Assembly (NCBI GenBank): GCA_963855995.1
Contig: OY979718.1
Span: forward strand, 31,748,982 to 31,812,981
Origin: Muricea muricata
Taxonomy: Eukaryota; Cnidaria; Anthozoa; Malacalcyonacea; Plexauridae
Direction of reading: 5' to 3'
DNA: 64,000 nucleotides
Every line of letters begins with the position of its first letter. The stretch's first letter is position 1. A program made the translations under genes and the position numbers. Below, in pieces: positions 35,701 to 50,700 of the stretch. Under the pieces are notes generated by a model. It worked only from the letters and a program-made list of their open reading frames with translations. It had not been told where the DNA came from and did no database searches.

Positions 35701-38700
35701 AGTTTTATCCAATGTTAAGTGATGTTGAAGCAGCTGTCTTTCACGTGGTCGATACTGTCGCAAACACTATGCAAAACGTGCCCACAGTTCAGGTAATTAA
35801 GCATGTATCTTTAGTTTACAATGTGTATTGTATACTGTCGGTACACATCGTATTGACCTCCACTGTTGATTGCTACACGCCAAAAATCAGAAGCTGTCGA
35901 GAACAGGATGCAGCAATGTTGTGAAGGCAACGTTGACATTCCTGTATTCAACAATATTATTGTTCGGCTTGGTTACATCTGTTGGCGGGCTCAATCAGGC
36001 TCAGAATATTGTTGACAACAATGTTGCATTCTGTTTTCAACCGACCTGTGGTAGCTCATAATTTTTTGTTAAGTAGAAGGATTGTATTAACGTATGTGTT
36101 TTGAAAATGATAAAATTGCGACAAATTATCAAATTGTAGTGTTTAAATGCGCGATAGCAAAATGATGATATTAATTAGTATGTCCATAAAAAGACAAAGG
36201 CATAGAAATGAAACTCAAGTATATTAGCACTAATGGACGTTAACCGTAAATTGTACCATGATTGAATCGCTTTTATGCCAAAACGAAAGCCACTTGTCTG
36301 CATGTATTCTAGACAGCGTTATTCTAGACAGCGTTGTCTCTATATATGTTCACCAAAGTTGCAACGTGGAAACACTATTTTTGTTTTATTTTTAAAACTT
36401 TGCATTTTTCGCGTGAATACCATAATTATTATTTGTACTAGCCGTATCACAGACATTTACTTTTTTCGCTGATGAACATATTAGTTTGCTGCACAAATAA
36501 GTGCTGCCGGGGTTTTGCCTCCCTGCTCCGGCCCCGGTCCTCCTTAGCCGGTCCCGGCCCGGTCCGGCCCTCCAGTTCAAGTGCACAGCACTATCTTCGC
36601 TGGCGAGTTGTGATATATGAAAACTGGCATAAGAAGGGCATAATGAACATGATCTCCCCTCTTCTCCAAGTCGCGCATGTTGTGTAAATGAAAATTTAAG
36701 AATCATGTACTATTTTCTTACTCATTTGTGTTCATCTGCATGGCCTTAATGTTTAACTCTAACTGATAACATTGTGGACCAAAGGAACATTTAAGCAAGT
36801 CTGCAGCTAGCGAATATTGGCGAAACCGAATTTCCTCTTTACGTTTAAATCACTGTACATCTCATTATAGTCATGAAATTAGAGTTTAAAACGAAAGTAT
36901 ACATCATAATTCGTTTCTTTCACGAACTGTTTTAGTCTTGGTTGTCTGGTAGCAATACCACCACGCCCATAGATGCGAAAATCGACAGCGTTGTTCTTGG
37001 ACAGCGCAAGAAGTTCTTGGCAGAAGCAGTTAGCAAAAACCTTGAGCAACCGATAGAGTATTTATCGAGATTTGGTACGTTTCCGTAGTACTTATATATG
37101 TCTGTTTATATAATTTTATGTGACGAGGAAACCGGTTTTAAAAGCAGGCGACGGTCCCTCAACGACTGGACACGATTCTGACAAAAATCCTCAGTTTATA
37201 ATTGTATGTTCACATCCTTGAACTCTCGGAAGAGAATCTGCAGGAATAAAAGAATTAATTTAAAATATAATTTTGTGGAAACACCACGTAAGTTTATTAT
37301 CGCAGAGCTTTCGATCTGTAAGCTCGGATCTTCATCAGTGCTATAAATGATAATGCACTGATGAAGATCCGAGCTTACGGATCGAAAGCTCTGCGATAAT
37401 AGACTTACGTGGTGTTTCCACAAAATTATATTTTAATTTGATATTCACCATGCAAACATACAAGGAGCTTATAACAAAAGAATTCTTGGAGTTGATATAG
37501 TACGAACGTAGATGGTTGAAGGACTGGTTAGGGAACTGGATGGTGTTAGCGTTGATACCTATTTGCCATGTCACGAGTATTTCGCTATTTTTTCCAGATT
37601 CAAAACGTACTATTGAAGCCTAAATGGGTCTTTTGCAACTTTGTTTTTGATTTTTGATTTTAATTTGTAGCTGCGAATGGCGCCCAAAAAACTATCGTTG
37701 ATTTAGGAGAAATTTGGGATATACACGGCCTATTTTTTTTAAATATTTGCTAAATTAGGCTGACAATTCGCTTATATATTTTTATATTTGTTTGTTTTTG
37801 AATTAAAATGTCCAACTGTATTATTCCTAGACTTATAGCTATTTGAGGATTTAGTGATTTCATAAGTTGCAACCAGATTTAGACATCATCAGCACGCTGA
37901 AAACATCACACTTGAGTTTCCTATCAAGTTCAGTTAAACTATTCATGGTGTGAACTACTGTAGGAAAGAGTGTATTTTGTTGCTCTGTATTCTTTTTTAT
38001 TATTTTTTTACGATCAAGGCGGCCAAATTAAACGGCATTTCATCAGAGTATTACTACAAGGAGCTAAAATTTAACCTTTGTTTCTTCATTTTTGTTTTAG
38101 ATGAATTCAAGATGCTTGTCTCTGGAGAAGCAAAAGCTAGCGTTGACAAATTCCTTGAAGATGATCATTCATTTGAAGAATACACAAACGTTAGTAACAT
38201 ATATGACAATTTACTATGGTTTTTTGAGTAGTTGCATTTTTTTTATCCTGTGATACTATACAGACAAGTCCATTTTTTTGTTTGATTAATTTGTAACGTT
38301 AATTTACACAACTATAGCTGTAATACAATTATGAAAGAAGTACGTTTTGAAGTCATCTTGACCTCATTTTCATTTCAACAAGACGCCTGCTAAGGCGTTC
38401 ACTCTACCTGTCAGCGGGTGAACTGCCATGAAAAGTAAATGAGTGATAACTGCTCAGGAGGCTTAAAGGCATATTTAATTTTATAGCTTTGTGAGTAGAA
38501 ACATAACGGAGACATTGTGTATTGCGTAAAATAAAATGGTAGAAAAGTAAAATGATGCATTAGCCCATCTTTCGGCATTCACAAAGACAGAAAGGGTGAA
38601 TTTAAAATTCTGCCACGCCATATAAGTAGGCGGAGAAATAATAAATATATTATCGTTGTCGTATTTGCCTAAGTCTATATCAAAATGTTAGTTGATTAGA

Positions 38701-41700
38701 ATTCGTGACGTGTTTCTCTTTTTCGGTGCAGGAGATTCAAATGTATCGAAATCTCGCTCGTCAAGTATCCACATTGCCAAACATTGCTTCATTCGACATG
38801 GTAGAACTGGACTGTGACGATCTTAAAAGAGGACTGGCGTCTAAATCGCACAGCTTTGCAGAATACTTGCTTACTCGTCTTGCAACTGATCATAGAAATG
38901 AAAACATAAGGTATGCTGCTGTGTTAAGAGCTTTTTTCAGGGTTTTCTGTTGAGTCCGTTTTTTGCGGAGAGGATTGAGTTTAGGTGAACTGCAGGGGGT
39001 CTGAAGTCGCCCACCCCCCAAAGTAGTTAAGACAAGGCGTATGGTTTGAAATGAAAGAGCGAATCCTTGTCATGGTACAGTATACGACTATAACTACAAT
39101 GTACAGTTTTTATTGTGCTGTGTAGTGATTTTTAGCCACTTTTTTTGGCTTTCAAACTGAAAAATTATTTTTACCCGGCATAACTTGAGTTTGGTGAAAA
39201 TATTAAGTTTCAAAACTCATTTGAAGACTGAGTTTTTTGGCCTGTTTTACTATGCTAAAAAGTTCATGCAAAAACCCTGTGTATCTCTGTCATACTGTCC
39301 TTGTATTGTCTGCTTGTGTGTTATACCTGCACGACTGTAACATCAACCTCACTAGCTGGGACTTCCTACACTCCTGACTTATTTAGCTTACACTCACTTA
39401 TCACATGACTGTAAATTAAATACCTCCCTGGTCTCCTATTCCGAATAATAATTCTTTCTTATTTTGTGTTTTCATCCACTCCGTGTATTCCCACTCTGTC
39501 TTGTTTTGTTTACTTCACTAGTAGTGAGCTTGCATGGGATTAAGTCTCGTTTGTGTTTCACCACTTTTGGCACCATCTTCATTCTTCTTATACATTGTTT
39601 TTGTCTGTTTAAGTAATATGTAAATATTGTATGGTTTTTTATCTGCCAAAGTAAAGCTGTTAACATGAAATTAACGTGTACACGTACTTTGGGTTTTAGT
39701 AGAGAAGCTAATAAAAGTATTTGACAACTTATTTCAAAGAACGTTTTAGCAGATTTTGCTCGGCTGTTGCGCTAACTTGAATATGACATTTACGTTTTTC
39801 TTCCGGCCCTGTTTTACTGCTGAATCCATAGACCGCATCGGCACCGACATGGATATTTACAGCTTAAACGTTCCGCTTGTGTTCTTTTCAATTCCTCCCC
39901 ACGCCCCGTCTATCTGGCGCTCATTTGCTAAGAAATGAAAGGAACTGAAACCCCAAAGATAAGCGTGTATATTTAAACTCGTTTGTCGAGAATTTTAAGT
40001 CAAGTCAAAAATACGTATATACGTGATCATACTGTGGCTAATGAAATACGTTATTAATGTTTAAAACGGCCACTGCAGATATTTTAGAGATTTATTTTAT
40101 CCTTTCCTTCTGTCAAAGATTTTTAGTTACCGTACCTATGTACGGTATAAAGCCAGTTTTCTACTAGCGAATTTTTTCTCGCGAGGCGACTTTTTCCCTT
40201 TGTTCTTGAGCTTTCAGCTGCAACCATGCGGACCTAATTGAGCTGAGACAAAAGAGAAAAGTCGCTTCGCGCGAAAAAATTCGCTAGTGGAAAACCGGCT
40301 TAAAATAGTAACCTGTCTGTAAAGGCTTGTATTTAGGAAACTATCGGGCAGAACAATGGTTTGATTTAGACAGCCTTGTTTTTGCATTTCGTGGCAAATT
40401 TTGGTTTAAATGTGCACATTTATTCGGTACTCACGGTAAGTAGCAACGTAAGTAACTTATTTTGGTACCTTGGAATATTTTTCAGTATATGCAATGAGTT
40501 TGAAGGAATAAAAGAACAGGCATTGAAGGTTCCAGAGGATACTCGTGAAATGACGGACATGATGAAATTTATCAAAGACGCAAAGACAACACGACTAGTT
40601 AAATTAAATGAACAGATAAAGGTACGTTTAGCCTGTTACTATGTGTTTTTACCTGACTGTATTTCTAATTACAGTACTTCTAATGTACTGTACATGCATA
40701 CCAATCTCGTACCAAGAGCCTGCGTTCCTTTTGGCAAGGACGAGAGGCCCTGGATAGCGCCGATGAGACATGTGATATGAATGGTTTATGCTGTTTCCTG
40801 CCCCAGTACTCCAGAGCCTGAAAACCTCTGTCCAGTGCTTCGTGAAACAACTGTATTCTTTTCATTTCCGATATCAAAAATATTAATTTCTCTATTCAAG
40901 TCATAATTCGCTTTGCCTTCTATAAATCTATGAATATTGCTACAAATAAACGCCGTTTTACGAATAGGGCACTGGTACCGAAAACATAATTATTCTGACT
41001 TTTTATCGGCGTTATCCAGAGCCTCTCGTCCTTGCAAAAAGAAACGCCGTCTCTGGGTACGAGATTGCATGCATGCTAGGTGATCTGAAAACACGTAAAA
41101 TACTGGTACTAGTTGTCAGATAAAAGTTTTCTTACCAAACTAACAAATTTCTCATTAAGTATAATTTACTTCGGTTCCAAATTTCTGGTGGACTTGTAAT
41201 TTTCTTTACTGCACATGATTACAACGTTTCGACAGGTTTCGTAAAGGAAAAAAAGGTATAAGTGATTAAAAACAAAATGGATCTATATTCGGTAGCTAGT
41301 TCCTGGCCTTTCACTCACACTCACGGTCAGTTCAGTTGGTATGGAAGACCTTGCTACTCCAGCTTGCCCCGAGAACATGCATGCGATCTGCAATGTTAAT
41401 AGGTTTTTGGTGTGGAATCGATTGAATAAACATTTCGTACAAATGGTTCTTCCAAACTGTCATAAAGCCGGTTGTCCACTAGCGTATTTTTTCGCGCGAA
41501 GCGACTTTTCTCTTTTGTCTCAGCTCAATTTGTTCTGCATGGTTGCAGCTAAAAGCTCAAGAAGAAAGGGAAAAAGTCGCTTCGCGCGAAAAAATTCGCT
41601 AGTGGAAAACCGGCTTTAGACATGAAAATCACTTTAAATTCATAATTATCTTATGATGATATAAAGATAGCCGATACACGCAATTAAGGCTCTAAGCTAT

Positions 41701-44700
41701 CCATACTTGCATCAGCTTTTCACAAACTGTTATGTTTTGCCGTGTGCTCTTTCATACGCTAGATATGCAGGGTGTATCAGCAAAAAGTAGACACTTTGAA
41801 GTAGCCGCAGATTCCAATTAGTCTCAGTCTGTTGCATTAAGAAGTAGCAGGGTTGCCAGATTGCATGCATAAATTAGCCAAACTTTTAACAATCCTCTTT
41901 ATTTTTCATTGTATTTGCCTTTTGTTTTCTTTGTTCTTTTGACAGCACTAATGATGGTTTGGCTTAATTATTCAAGAAATCTGGCAACCCTGAGAAGTAG
42001 CCGCAGATGCAAATTAGTCTCAGTCTGTTGCATTGATTTGACAACCCAGAATGCTTCAAACAAATTATTCGAAACGCGGCACAGGATCTTACACACTTGG
42101 AATTTTAGGACGTTATCATCGATTTCGCCTGTGCACAAAACGTTGTGTTTTTCGTTCGAGGCATTTACAATTGTGAAATTGATACAACAGATTGCGCTAA
42201 TTTAAATTGTAGCTACTTCACAGAGTCTATACTTTTATCAATACACCGTGTACAGAATGTCTCAAAAAATCCCAAAAGAGAAGAATCCTTTTAGAGAGAA
42301 GTAACTCTGTTGTTGTTAAACGTGCGTTGTTATGCCTCTGGGAATTTAAAATTAGCTTCTCCAACGTAAATTACGGGTGTCATGAAGAGCATGGCCCAAG
42401 GCTTTAAATTTCAGGCCAGGGTTGCCAGATCACTGTATTTTTGAGGCCAAATCGTCATTAGTGTAGTCAAGTAAACAAAGAAAACAAAAGGAAAGTACAA
42501 AGAAAAACAAAAAGCATTGTTGAAGATTTGGCCTCAAAAATGCAGTGATCTGGCCTGTTTCAGGCAATTACATGTATTTGTGCAGTCGTTAGATGAGAAT
42601 ACGTCCGCTATTCATATTCAATTCATTTAAATTCCCCGAGGTATAATAACGCGGCACGTTCAACAACAATAGAGTGATTTCTAAAGGGGGACTGGACTTG
42701 TTTGGGGTAACCCAGTATAAACCGTATCTAAAGGCGGATTTCTAGTGCTCGCAACAGCTCCTCGCAGCTTGCAGCGAGTGCTTGCATCTAATTAAAATGC
42801 ATGTAATTAAACTTTTTAGTGATGAAATTATTTTGTATTTTTAGGAGTCACAGAGTAGACTTTCATATCTGCTTGAGTCGTACAGTTTCACGCAGGAAGA
42901 CATCACGTTAAATTGTACAGTGCTCAATTGGCCCAAAGATATTGGTCCTGTTTTTGACCAAAATGATGAGGTATTATTGGTTAACCAGGATATTTATTAA
43001 ACCAGCCGCATGCGGGAGCTCGTTTGTAAACTGGAGACCTTGCGATTCCGATAGCTCAGCCTTATTCTCTCATGGTGCACGGCGCCCGTGGTTCAACTAC
43101 GATTACAATACATCCTCGCTCAAAAGCTCTCTTGTGTAGCTGTTTATACTGGTCAAGTAGGCAAATATAAAACAAGACCATAAGGTGTTAAATTGTCACG
43201 AAGATATAGAAAAAAGATCGAAATTTGAATCCCGCAATCCCACAACAGGATGTTTCGTTGCTTTCTGCAGTGTCTCAATAATGTTACTTGTTGCACATAT
43301 AGGTTTCATTAACCGTCTTGGGCTAAGAGACTGGTAAATTTCACACAAACTGTCCTTTACAGATTGCTGCTGAATCTCAGAAGAGGGGAGAAAGTGCTTT
43401 GACCGAGAAAAGAGAAAAAGTAATGTTAGAGCTGGACAAATTGCAGAGGTAATGTAGCGGAATTTTACTTTGTACCGGATTGTGTGCACAGTATGAATAA
43501 TTTTGAAAGGAATGCCAAATGATTTTCCTTCCAGAGTAGTGTGATCCATGTGCAACGTTGCGAGAATTTCGGAAACCGTAACAAACTTTTTTTCCGCTGG
43601 AGGCGTTTTCGGATGAGAAGCAACATCCTAATCCTAATTAGTGCATGTATATATCGATCGCGCTAGTCTGTTTCCAGATAATCATTTGATGACTGTTCTA
43701 TAAAATAATTGTTAAATTGTACAACTACAAATTGTACTTATTTTATGTAAAGGCATTTTCACCTGCACATACTTAAACATGACTAATTTTAGACGCGTGG
43801 ACGAATTCAGTGAGTATGGTGATTTAGATATGATGATGCAGTACGTTAAAGATCTCCAAACAGTGCAAAGAAAACTGGCGGACTGCACTGATTCAATTAC
43901 CTTTATCAATGAGGTAAATAGTGAAGGATTTTATATAAAATAAAAAGATTAATAGCGAAAAATAATTACGGGAGGTAATTACTGAAGGATGTTATTCAAA
44001 ATGAAACATAAATGGCGAAACTAAGTATTAACCAGAACTATATATAGGGAGAAAAAAACAAGCATACAACAGCTCGTGTTAACATATATATCATTGCTGG
44101 ATAACAGGGAGTGCAAACTCCTTGCATTCATATGTTTATTTTATTTTAACTGGAAATTGTTTTCAAGTGCATTTGAGGAGTGTACGCAGTATGCATAAAA
44201 TATTTTAAGAGTTTCACAAATTACACTCTGTGTTCCATTTTCTACAATTATTTAGCCAGATGACTTTATCGCCAATATTAACAGACGGGTTAACTTTTAC
44301 GAGGATTGTTTTTTCAAATTTTAGGAAGAAGATCTTTTTAAATGGGAACAGACAACCTATCCACAACTGGAAGTAATCCAGCAAGGTATTGATCCTTACA
44401 TGAAGTTATTCTCCACGGTCTTGAAATGGCAGAGGGCTGAGAAGAAATGGATGGATGGAGATTTTATGGAACTTGAACCCGAGCAAATTGAAGCAGAGGT
44501 AATTACCTTTTAATGTATGGTTTTACTTAGACAAGGGCATATTGTCATTATTCACGTTTGGTTGTTTTGGAGTACTGCCTTAAATCCAATAGCATAAGTT
44601 GGTTAAAAGTGAAATGAATCCCCTCCTTGTACACTTCTTGACCAATACGTACAGGGGTGCGTACTCCTGTGTACCCCACAGGTTTATCCATCACTGGTAT

Positions 44701-47700
44701 TGTTGACGCAAGGGAGATTGACAGACCTAATATTTTCGAATTTAGACCGAAGAGTACGCCCGTGAAATGTACAAAATATCAAAACTCTTCACGACAAAAA
44801 AGAAGGAAGAAAAAGATAAGAAATCCAGAGTACGTGATTCTAAGCAAGAGGAAAAGACCGAAGAATCGCCAGCCTCCAAAGTTGTTCACAACATTCGCGA
44901 TCAAATTCAAGATTTTAAGGTAAAAAAACGTTGATGATAATTGTACTGTAGTAGTATTTTGTGAGATCGAAAAGACCGATGCGATGTATCAGCCTTGAAC
45001 AATTTAGTATATAAGAGACGTAACTTTAGTGTTATAATGGGGGAGGGGGTGTTTTAGCCTGTTTAATAATGTATTCGGGTTCTTCCAGACGAATTTCGTT
45101 TGAGATCGATTCGATTTAAGTTTCTAGTTACGCCTCTGGTTGGTATTATTTCGCGATAAGCGTGCACCACAATCACATGCACTCAGTTTCATATAACTTT
45201 TAACCTTTAGAAATATAAAGTGGTTTAAAGAGAAGTGGCAACAAAAATTTAATTCGTCTTAGTTGAAAGAGATTCAAAAACAATATATAGAGGTCCATTA
45301 CAAAATTTTTGTATCTGTTTTACTTTGGGAGATATTTTTTTGTAAGAAAATAAAATCGCGTGACCCCTATAGTTGTGACGTATGATACATATCCACAAAT
45401 ATCGAAGATGGCGGACAACTTAATTTTTCTAATCAATATCTCATGAAATAAGGTAGATGTAAAAATTCTGCAACAGAGGACTATATATTGTTTTGGAGTC
45501 TCTTTCAAATAAGACGATAAAAATTTTTGTTGCTATTTCCCTTTAATATTATTGCAGCTCTAATCACAAAAGAGAGCATTTAGAGTATTTGGTGTATATC
45601 AGTTATTCGAGTTGTGGCTGGTCAGTGCATAAGGGGATGTTCAAAACGTGGAACATGCTACAGAAGGATTTGCACATTTGCAGCGTCCTCGTTGCAAATA
45701 CATTAATTAACATTCACCTGGTAAAAAAGCAATATTTTATATGCTACTACATATGCACGACGCAAGCCAGATAGTCACAGGTAAACATTTTGGGAACACG
45801 ATTTTTAAAGTGAGCGCATTACAAAAATCGCCTTTGATGCATTAGTAATATATGGTAGTATAGTTTTGTGAAAACACCGCCTAAATTTATCGTCGCAAAG
45901 CATTTAATCCGTGAGCTCAGATGTTCATTCGTGCAAATATAAATAATATTTACAGTTACATGCTTTAATAAATTTCTGACCAGTTGTTTGGTAGTTGTAG
46001 ATTAAACAGCCAACAATATGCTAATTTAAACAACGAACAATAATACACCAGTTTTTTATTATTTGAATCCAAGGTCTTACTGCCTTACAGTATATTATTG
46101 TTGCCGGGTGCATGTAATCATTGCTTGCTTTTTCTTCGTAGGAAAATATTCCAGTGATTTCCACGTTGTGTAATCACGGGATAAGACCTCGTCATTGGAA
46201 GCAAATGTCTGATATCATCGGTTTTGATATAACTCCGGATTCTGGCAGTACATTAAGGAAATTCTTGAAGTTTAACCTTGGTCCGTGTATGACGGAGTTC
46301 GAAGCCATAAGTGTTGCCGCCAGTAAGGTAAGACGATACTGTATTGTTGCTTTTCAATATGAAGATATAAATTTTGTACAGTACTGTTGTGGAAAAAGAA
46401 CATGCATTGATGGATTCTGGCTTTATTTGGTCAAAGTGAGCAGCAGTAATTGGCAGCTGACTTTTCAGCTAATCAGTAGTAGTGTCGTTGGTAGCTTAGT
46501 GATTAGTGTTGCATTTTGCGAGAGTGGTGCAAGACCAGCACGGGTCCCGTATCCGCACATTCATTTCCTGATATTTCATCCAATATAGAAGTTAAGCTTA
46601 ACCGGTTAGCAATACCACCTGCGGTCATTTATTCAAAGGCTGGTTAGCTTAACCTTGGGTTAACGTAAAATTCAGAGGACGTTTTCCAGCAGCTTGAAAA
46701 AGATAGACGTGTAGAAATACAGTGGGGTTTAAACCAGGGTTAACGCTAACTCAGTTTTGAACAACAGTGTCGGTTGTACGAATGGTTAATAGCGCTATTC
46801 ACTGGGTAATAACAGGCCTTATCGTTCAACAGTCTTTCTGTCAAAATGTCCGGTGTGTTTCAGACATAAAACATACCTGGTAGACAGTCACGGAGTAAGT
46901 TTACGTCAACCAAAGTCAATGGTTCGTCGAACTTTTGCATAGTTGATCTTTAATTTTCCTTTGATCGGACAGAATGTCCGGTATCCAATTACTGCTGCTC
47001 ACTTTGACCAAATAAAGCCAGAATCCATCAATGCATGTTCTTTTTCCACAACAGTACTGTACAAAATTTATATCTTCATATTGAAATGTCCGTGACCGGG
47101 CGAGATTTTAAGGCCTGCTAAGCATGCTCAGTAACTGGTAAAGCGTGCATTAAAATTCAGCATCTTCGAGTTGAAGTCACTGTTTATCCCTTGCGTGTTC
47201 AATATCTCTAGTTTCACTGCTTTTTAAGCCTTTACTGTTAAAAAAATCGCTATCCAGCGGATCGTTATCCACCCTTCTTACAACCCTGGTGCCTGTTGTA
47301 TTACATTGTTGAGCACAGTGTATGTGCTCACCCAGCTCATATATTCTGGCTATTCAAACTTTCGTAATTTCCGAACAAAAACGTGAATTCACAAATCGTT
47401 GCTCTTCATTTATCCACGTTGCATAATGGTTATTTTCATTGGTGACATCGCAATCACATGAAGATGATAGCGGCTAATCTCATTTCTTGGTAGATAGTTG
47501 CTCAGATGAGAGCATACATATGCCTGAGAGTATGAGCCCATCTACTAGTTCAGATTTATGAGCAGAGAAAAGTCGGATCTCAAACCGCAGGACATTCTAA
47601 AGCTTGCGCATAATTATATGCTGTAAATTTCAGGAATTTTCGCTGGAAAAAGCAATGCAAAAGATGGTCGATGACTGGGATGAAATTGTGTTCAACACAA

Positions 47701-50700
47701 CACAGTACAGAGACACGGGTGTTCATATTCTAGCAGCAGTTGATGAGATACAGACTACGCTTGATGATCAAATTGTGAAGACACAGACAATGAGAGGATC
47801 GCCATTTATTAAACCATTTGAGGCGGATATTAAGGTAATTTTTGTTGATACTGAACTGTATAATTATCTTCGGTGACATTATTCACTATTCACTGCCCAG
47901 TATCTGAAGAGCAGTCAGTTATGAAGTCAAAAAAAGTATATGGTTGCAATTACAACAGGAAACTGATTTGCAATTCCCCATTGTAGGTAATGTCTGGTAA
48001 CTTAATTTAACAGCTACAACAACAGGAATAGCAAATTATGTTAGAATGTTGTCAAGTTTCGAGACAGGCATCCCTCACAATCATGTGCGATCGATTTAAT
48101 TCTGAAGCTCTTTGTTTTTAAGTCGGATTAGTCTGTCTTGTAACCACTATAATCTTTGGTGTTGGATGCGAATGAACTACGCCGAGTAGAATTCCGTTGT
48201 GACCAAACTTGCTTGTTTTAACGCGGACGGCCCCTCCTGTTGTTAGTGTTGCTATTGTTTTAAAGCGAGGGAGGTGTCTTGGTGAATTCAAGGGGATCTG
48301 CTAAAAAATTTTTACCACATCTTCCTTCCATGATTTAGACGTGGGAGGAGCGATTATTAAAAATGCAAGAAATTATTGATGAATGGCTGAAGGTAAGCCA
48401 GTACTCTGAACAAATCAAGACTTTAAGAGATACGATATGCAGTAAAGTAATAAGAGATGGAGAGGGGGGATTTGGGGGAGGGGGACGAACCATGATTTTG
48501 GGGGAAGAAAGGTGCTTCCTTTATCGATTGAACCACTGAAGCCTCGATAACACTGTGTATAATTATACTTTATAACCTAATACTTTATAAGCGTATGCCT
48601 TCCTTTATCCCTTTAATTCTAATAACGACGGCATTTCAGACATTTAACACCAGTTTTCTTCTATGTATGTATATACTTGCATGCATCTATAATGATCATG
48701 AATTGCAAGCTGAAGAGATAATGTTGCTAATTAGTCTTTTGCTGTCTTTTGTTCACGCAAAGGTGCAAGCTCAGTGGCTGTATTTGGAACCAATCTTCAG
48801 TTCGGAGGACATCATGCAACAAATGCCAGAGGAAGGTCGCAAGTTTCAAACTGTTGATAGAAATTGGAAAGACATCATGAAATTTGTTGTCAGAGATCCC
48901 AAAGTAAGTTCCGTCTTTTGTATGGTGCAAAATCACCTTTGAGTACGACGATAACGTAACGGTTTACACGAAAGTGCACGATAATGTCTTCACTTTATAA
49001 CATTAACATTTTCTTGACGAATTTTAGGTTTTAGCAGCGACTTCCATGCCAGGAATGTTTGATCGTCTGGTGGACAGCAACAGCTTGCTTGATCAAATTA
49101 ACAAAGGTCTCAATGCGTATTTGGAGAAGAAACGTCTGTTCTTTTCAAGGTGGAGCATCATTTGTTGTATTTTATTTGCACTGCCCTTGTGTTTAACTAC
49201 GGCAAAATGAATACTAAGGGTTGCCCAGAGAGTTAATACTAAGAGTTATAGTAAGTAAATACTAGGAGTTTCTTGCACAAATCTTGAATTTGTGTTCTCA
49301 ATGTGCGATAACAATTTTTCCTGATCGTGAAGTAATTAACATAGGCCTAATTCTAAACTTGTGAAAGAGTTGCGACATTGAAACATTTAGATTTAGCTGG
49401 TTGTTGAAATTTAACAACTGAACGGTATTTCGTTTTCGCTTTTCATCAAATGTGATATCTTAGTTTGTGCTTGATCTGCAGATGAAATATAAATGTATAA
49501 GTTTGGGTTTTCTAGTTGGACGTTTAATAGCTTGATTTTTCTTTCTGGCTGTCCCGTGTCTTTCACAGTGAAAGTTGACAGAGTGGGGAAATTGTCCAGA
49601 CTATGAAATTAATTGATAATATCCCAAAGAAATTTTTCACTTTCAATGCTATTTTCGTTGACATCATAAAACATTCTTTTGCGTTGGCGGATTTGGCACA
49701 CGAAAGAATACGATTATAAACTTTCGTCATACCGCCATTACCATTTGCTATGTTGGCCATTTGCACCAGCCTTATTGTCTGTTTGCCTGATTTATTTTAT
49801 TGTTGTCTCAATTCTCTGAGCAGTTAAAGTGTCTATGACATCAAATTTTGTCCAACTATTTTTTATTGCATTGCAAAGATCGCTAAAAGTGACAAATAGT
49901 AGAATTTCTTTAACTCTCTTCCCTTGCGAGATAATCAACGTTATCTGATATGCAAATTATGCAACTTAGGGGTTTTTTTTCAAAAGTCATGATCATCAAT
50001 TTGCAACATGATCAAATCGAGAGACCAAGCGATTAACGTAATCAACGCATGCACAGGACAGTTTAGTCATATCCTATTATCGCATGCTACAAAATCAGCC
50101 AGCTCACTGATATTCATCATGAATTTGTATTATTTAGTAATTTGCATATCGAATAAGGTTAAATAAATATCTTGAGAAGAAAAATTGTATCAGAGAAGTT
50201 GTATTATTGTTTTAAACGGTCTTTGCAATGCAATGCGATGAACAAGAACTTGCCTAAAATTTCATGTCAGACAATTTAAGTTGCTGTTAAAATTTAAATT
50301 TTCTGTACAAGGAGTAGAGCAATAAAATAAAATGTTTTTTATCAGGTTTTTCTTCTTATCCAATGATGAAATGCTGGAAATCTTGTCGGAGACAAAGGAT
50401 CCGTATCGTGTGCAGCCACATTTGAAGAAGTGTTTCGAAGGAATGGCGAAACTACAGTTCAAGGAGAACCTGGATATAACACACATGTTCAGCAGCGAGG
50501 GAGAGAAGGTACAGTACGAAATGTATTGGCAAAAACAAAAGTATATTATCACTGTGTTTTTTTTATCGAGCATATGAAAATTTGTATTTTGGTCATAGAA
50601 ATGCAGTAACAATATTAGATTGTTTTTGTGTTTGTACATTTATACTTAATAGTAATGGGAGAACATGTGGGTGTTATCGTGGGATGTCAAGTACAATTTG

